A stretch of 6,176 bases of DNA from Thermoplasmata archaeon (GTDB taxonomy: Archaea > Thermoplasmatota > Thermoplasmata > Thermoplasmatales > Thermoplasmataceae). Shown here piece after piece: positions 5,088-6,176 of this stretch. Within the stretch, counting starts at the first letter, position 1, and each line of letters starts with the position of its first letter. The notes beneath the pieces were generated by a model, which was not told the origin of the DNA, did no database searches, and saw nothing but the letters and a program-made list of their open reading frames with translations. Location of the stretch: positions 1 through 6,176 of the forward strand of contig JAJZKX010000119.1 of assembly GCA_021850745.1 (NCBI GenBank). Reading direction: 5' to 3'. The position numbers and the translations under genes were made by a program.

Positions 5088-6095
5088 ATGACTGAAAACT
5101 CAGCTTCATGCATCATCATAGGGGCAGCTTCCGCCGGACTTTCAGCGGGCCTCTACCTGGCAAGACAGGGTGTTGATACCCTGATTATTTCCAGGGACGT
5201 TGGCGGACAGGCGCTTCTCACTGATGATATTGAGAACTACCCCGGTACTGAACAGATCAGTGGATTTGACCTGATGAACAGGTTCCAGAAACAAACAGAA
5301 TCCTATGGTGCACGCTTTGTTTATGATGAAGTGATATCCATAGATAAGACGGATGACGGCAACTTTACGGTAAAGACCAGGGGAGATGAATACCGGACTG
5401 AATCGGTGATACTTGCTTTCGGAAAGACTCCGAGGATGCTCAATGTACCTGGTGAGGAGGAACACCAGGGAAGGGGGGTGTCATACTGCGCTGTTTGCGA
5501 TGGCCCTCTTTACAGGGGCAAGGAGATCGGAGTGGCCGGCATAGGTGAACACGGAATACAGGCTGCTACCTATCTTGCGGGAGTTGCTTCTAAATTGCAT
5601 GTATTCTATAAGGGATCAAAACCACCAACTGATGACGAACAGTATCAGGACCTTATATCAAGGGATAACGTGAAATTTTACACCAATTCATCTGTAAAGG
5701 AGATTGCCGGAGAGAATATTGTGAAGAGTGTCAGATTCACTGAGGGCGGAAATGAAAGAGAGGTTAACCTCAGCGGCATTTTTGTGGAGATGGGATATGT
5801 AGCAAAAACCGATTTCATAAAAAACCTGGTTAAACTGAACGAGATGAAGGAGGTTATCACTGACAAGATTGGGAAAACAAGTCAGGAAGGTGTCTTTGCA
5901 TGCGGGGATGTCACAGACATACCATATAAGCAGGCAGTCATTTCGGCAGGACAAGGGGCCGCGGCGGCTCTTTCTGCTTACAACTATATCCAGAGGAAAC
6001 ATGGCAGAAACGCCGTCAAATCTGACTGGAAATCCGTCAAACCGAGAAAACCGGAATCGGATCAAGGTGAATCCGCCTTTATTCTCAAAAAATAA
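5088..6095 (+). CDS. trxB: Thioredoxin reductase-like flavoprotein with altered NAD(P)H motifs
   Basis: A 335-residue flavoprotein expected to reduce the thioredoxin encoded just upstream. The FAD fold begins at IIIGAASAGLSAGLYLAR (9-26); its glycine motif is GxAxxG, with A14 where most members have Gly. GGQALLTDDIENYPG (39-53) contacts FAD, the redox disulfide is CAVCDG (134-139, C134/C137), and the second FAD motif is ACGDVTD (271-277) followed by KQAVISAGQGAAAALSA (281-297). In the inserted nucleotide domain, the usual GGGxSA is GIGEHG (151-156), and the HRRxxxR motif that binds the NADPH phosphate is absent (HVFYKGSKPPTDD at 171-183). This suggests a donor other than NADPH; Thermoplasma acidophilum thioredoxin reductase is reported not to use NADPH. 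A basic tail of about 30 residues (306-335) follows the usual end. ATG 5088 is favoured over GTG 5082 by ribosome-site spacing. Confidence 0.9.
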   Translation: MTENSASCIIIGAASAGLSAGLYLARQGVDTLIISRDVGGQALLTDDIENYPGTEQISGFDLMNRFQKQTESYGARFVYDEVISIDKTDDGNFTVKTRGDEYRTESVILAFGKTPRMLNVPGEEEHQGRGVSYCAVCDGPLYRGKEIGVAGIGEHGIQAATYLAGVASKLHVFYKGSKPPTDDEQYQDLISRDNVKFYTNSSVKEIAGENIVKSVRFTEGGNEREVNLSGIFVEMGYVAKTDFIKNLVKLNEMKEVITDKIGKTSQEGVFACGDVTDIPYKQAVISAGQGAAAALSAYNYIQRKHGRNAVKSDWKSVKPRKPESDQGESAFILKK

Positions 6096-6102
6096 TTTTT
6101 TT
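6096..6102 (+). terminator. Poly-T terminator of the thioredoxin operon
   Basis: Seven T residues follow directly on the reductase stop codon. With the A-run just before (6087-6092) they form an A6-TAA-T6 arrangement. Archaeal polymerases terminate at such T-runs without needing a stem-loop. Confidence 0.55.
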
Positions 6103-6120
6103 AAGCAATTGTACTCTGAC

Positions 6121-6128
6121 TTTAAATC
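6121..6128 (+). promoter_or_regulatory. Promoter of the gene entering at the right edge
   Basis: TTTAAATC is a TATA-like box centred about 26 bases before the ATG at 6150, the same spacing as for thioredoxin. No ribosome binding site precedes that ATG, which fits a leaderless transcript. Confidence 0.45.
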
Positions 6129-6149
6129 TATTCTATTTCTATTGATTGA

Positions 6150-6176
6150 ATGAGAAAGTTTTCCATTAGTATTGTT
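6150..6176 (+). CDS. Start of a further gene, 3' end outside window
   Basis: An ATG at 6150 opens nine codons, MRKFSISIV, up to the window edge. A basic pair followed by hydrophobic residues looks like the start of a signal peptide or membrane anchor, but nine residues cannot identify a protein. The support is the TATA box at the right distance and the T-run terminator before it. It could be a chance ATG. Confidence 0.4.

Noticed and set aside
5869..6153. A 94-codon plus-strand frame overlapping the end of the reductase gene and running past it.
   Set aside because: It is a shifted reading of the reductase coding region. The reductase frame holds the conserved CGDVTD FAD motif over the same bases.
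1..6176. CRISPR repeats, tRNA or rRNA genes, insertion sequences and phage or defence genes.
   Set aside because: No regularly spaced repeats, cloverleaf-like segments, transposase motifs or terminal inverted repeats were seen, and nearly all of the window is accounted for by housekeeping-type genes.

Overview
The window looks like chromosomal DNA of a thermoacidophilic archaeon of the order Thermoplasmatales or a close relative. The pointers are AGG/AGA-rich arginine codons, archaeal TATA-type promoters about 23-26 bases upstream of start codons (leaderless transcripts), poly-T termination tracts, a GlpD-type glycerol-3-phosphate dehydrogenase, and a thioredoxin reductase without a recognisable NADPH site, a condition known from Thermoplasma. 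Base composition is moderate and even. I see no mobile element, CRISPR array, tRNA or rRNA. The order-level assignment is inference.

Layout from left to right. (1) 1-318 (+) is the 3' part of a GNAT acetyltransferase cut by the window edge. (2) 406-1704 (-) is a 12-helix major facilitator transporter converging on it. (3) 1811-2308 (+) is a small HAD phosphatase of the MDP-1 type, divergent from the transporter. (4) 2298-3671 (-) is a FAD-dependent glycerol-3-phosphate dehydrogenase whose 3' end overlaps the HAD gene by 11 bp. (5) 3805-4230 (+) is a four-helix membrane protein of unknown function. (6) 4244-4597 (-; the frame stays open to a GTG at 4633) is a winged-helix regulator ending 13 bases from the membrane protein gene. 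(7) 4684-5076 and 5088-6095 (+) are thioredoxin and a thioredoxin reductase-like flavoprotein in a two-gene operon, divergent from the regulator. (8) A T-run ends that operon, and a new leaderless gene probably begins at 6150 and runs off the window.

How the genes work together. The best-supported unit is the regulator/thioredoxin/thioredoxin reductase locus. The reductase has the redox CxxC and FAD elements, but its pyridine-nucleotide glycine motif and basic 2'-phosphate motif are absent, so its electron donor is probably not NADPH. The divergent regulator carries three cysteines and shares a short A/T-rich promoter region with thioredoxin, so a local thiol-redox circuit is plausible but unproven. 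The remaining genes are separate single-gene units, alternating in orientation. GlpD would oxidise sn-glycerol-3-phosphate to dihydroxyacetone phosphate; no glycerol kinase or uptake gene is in view.
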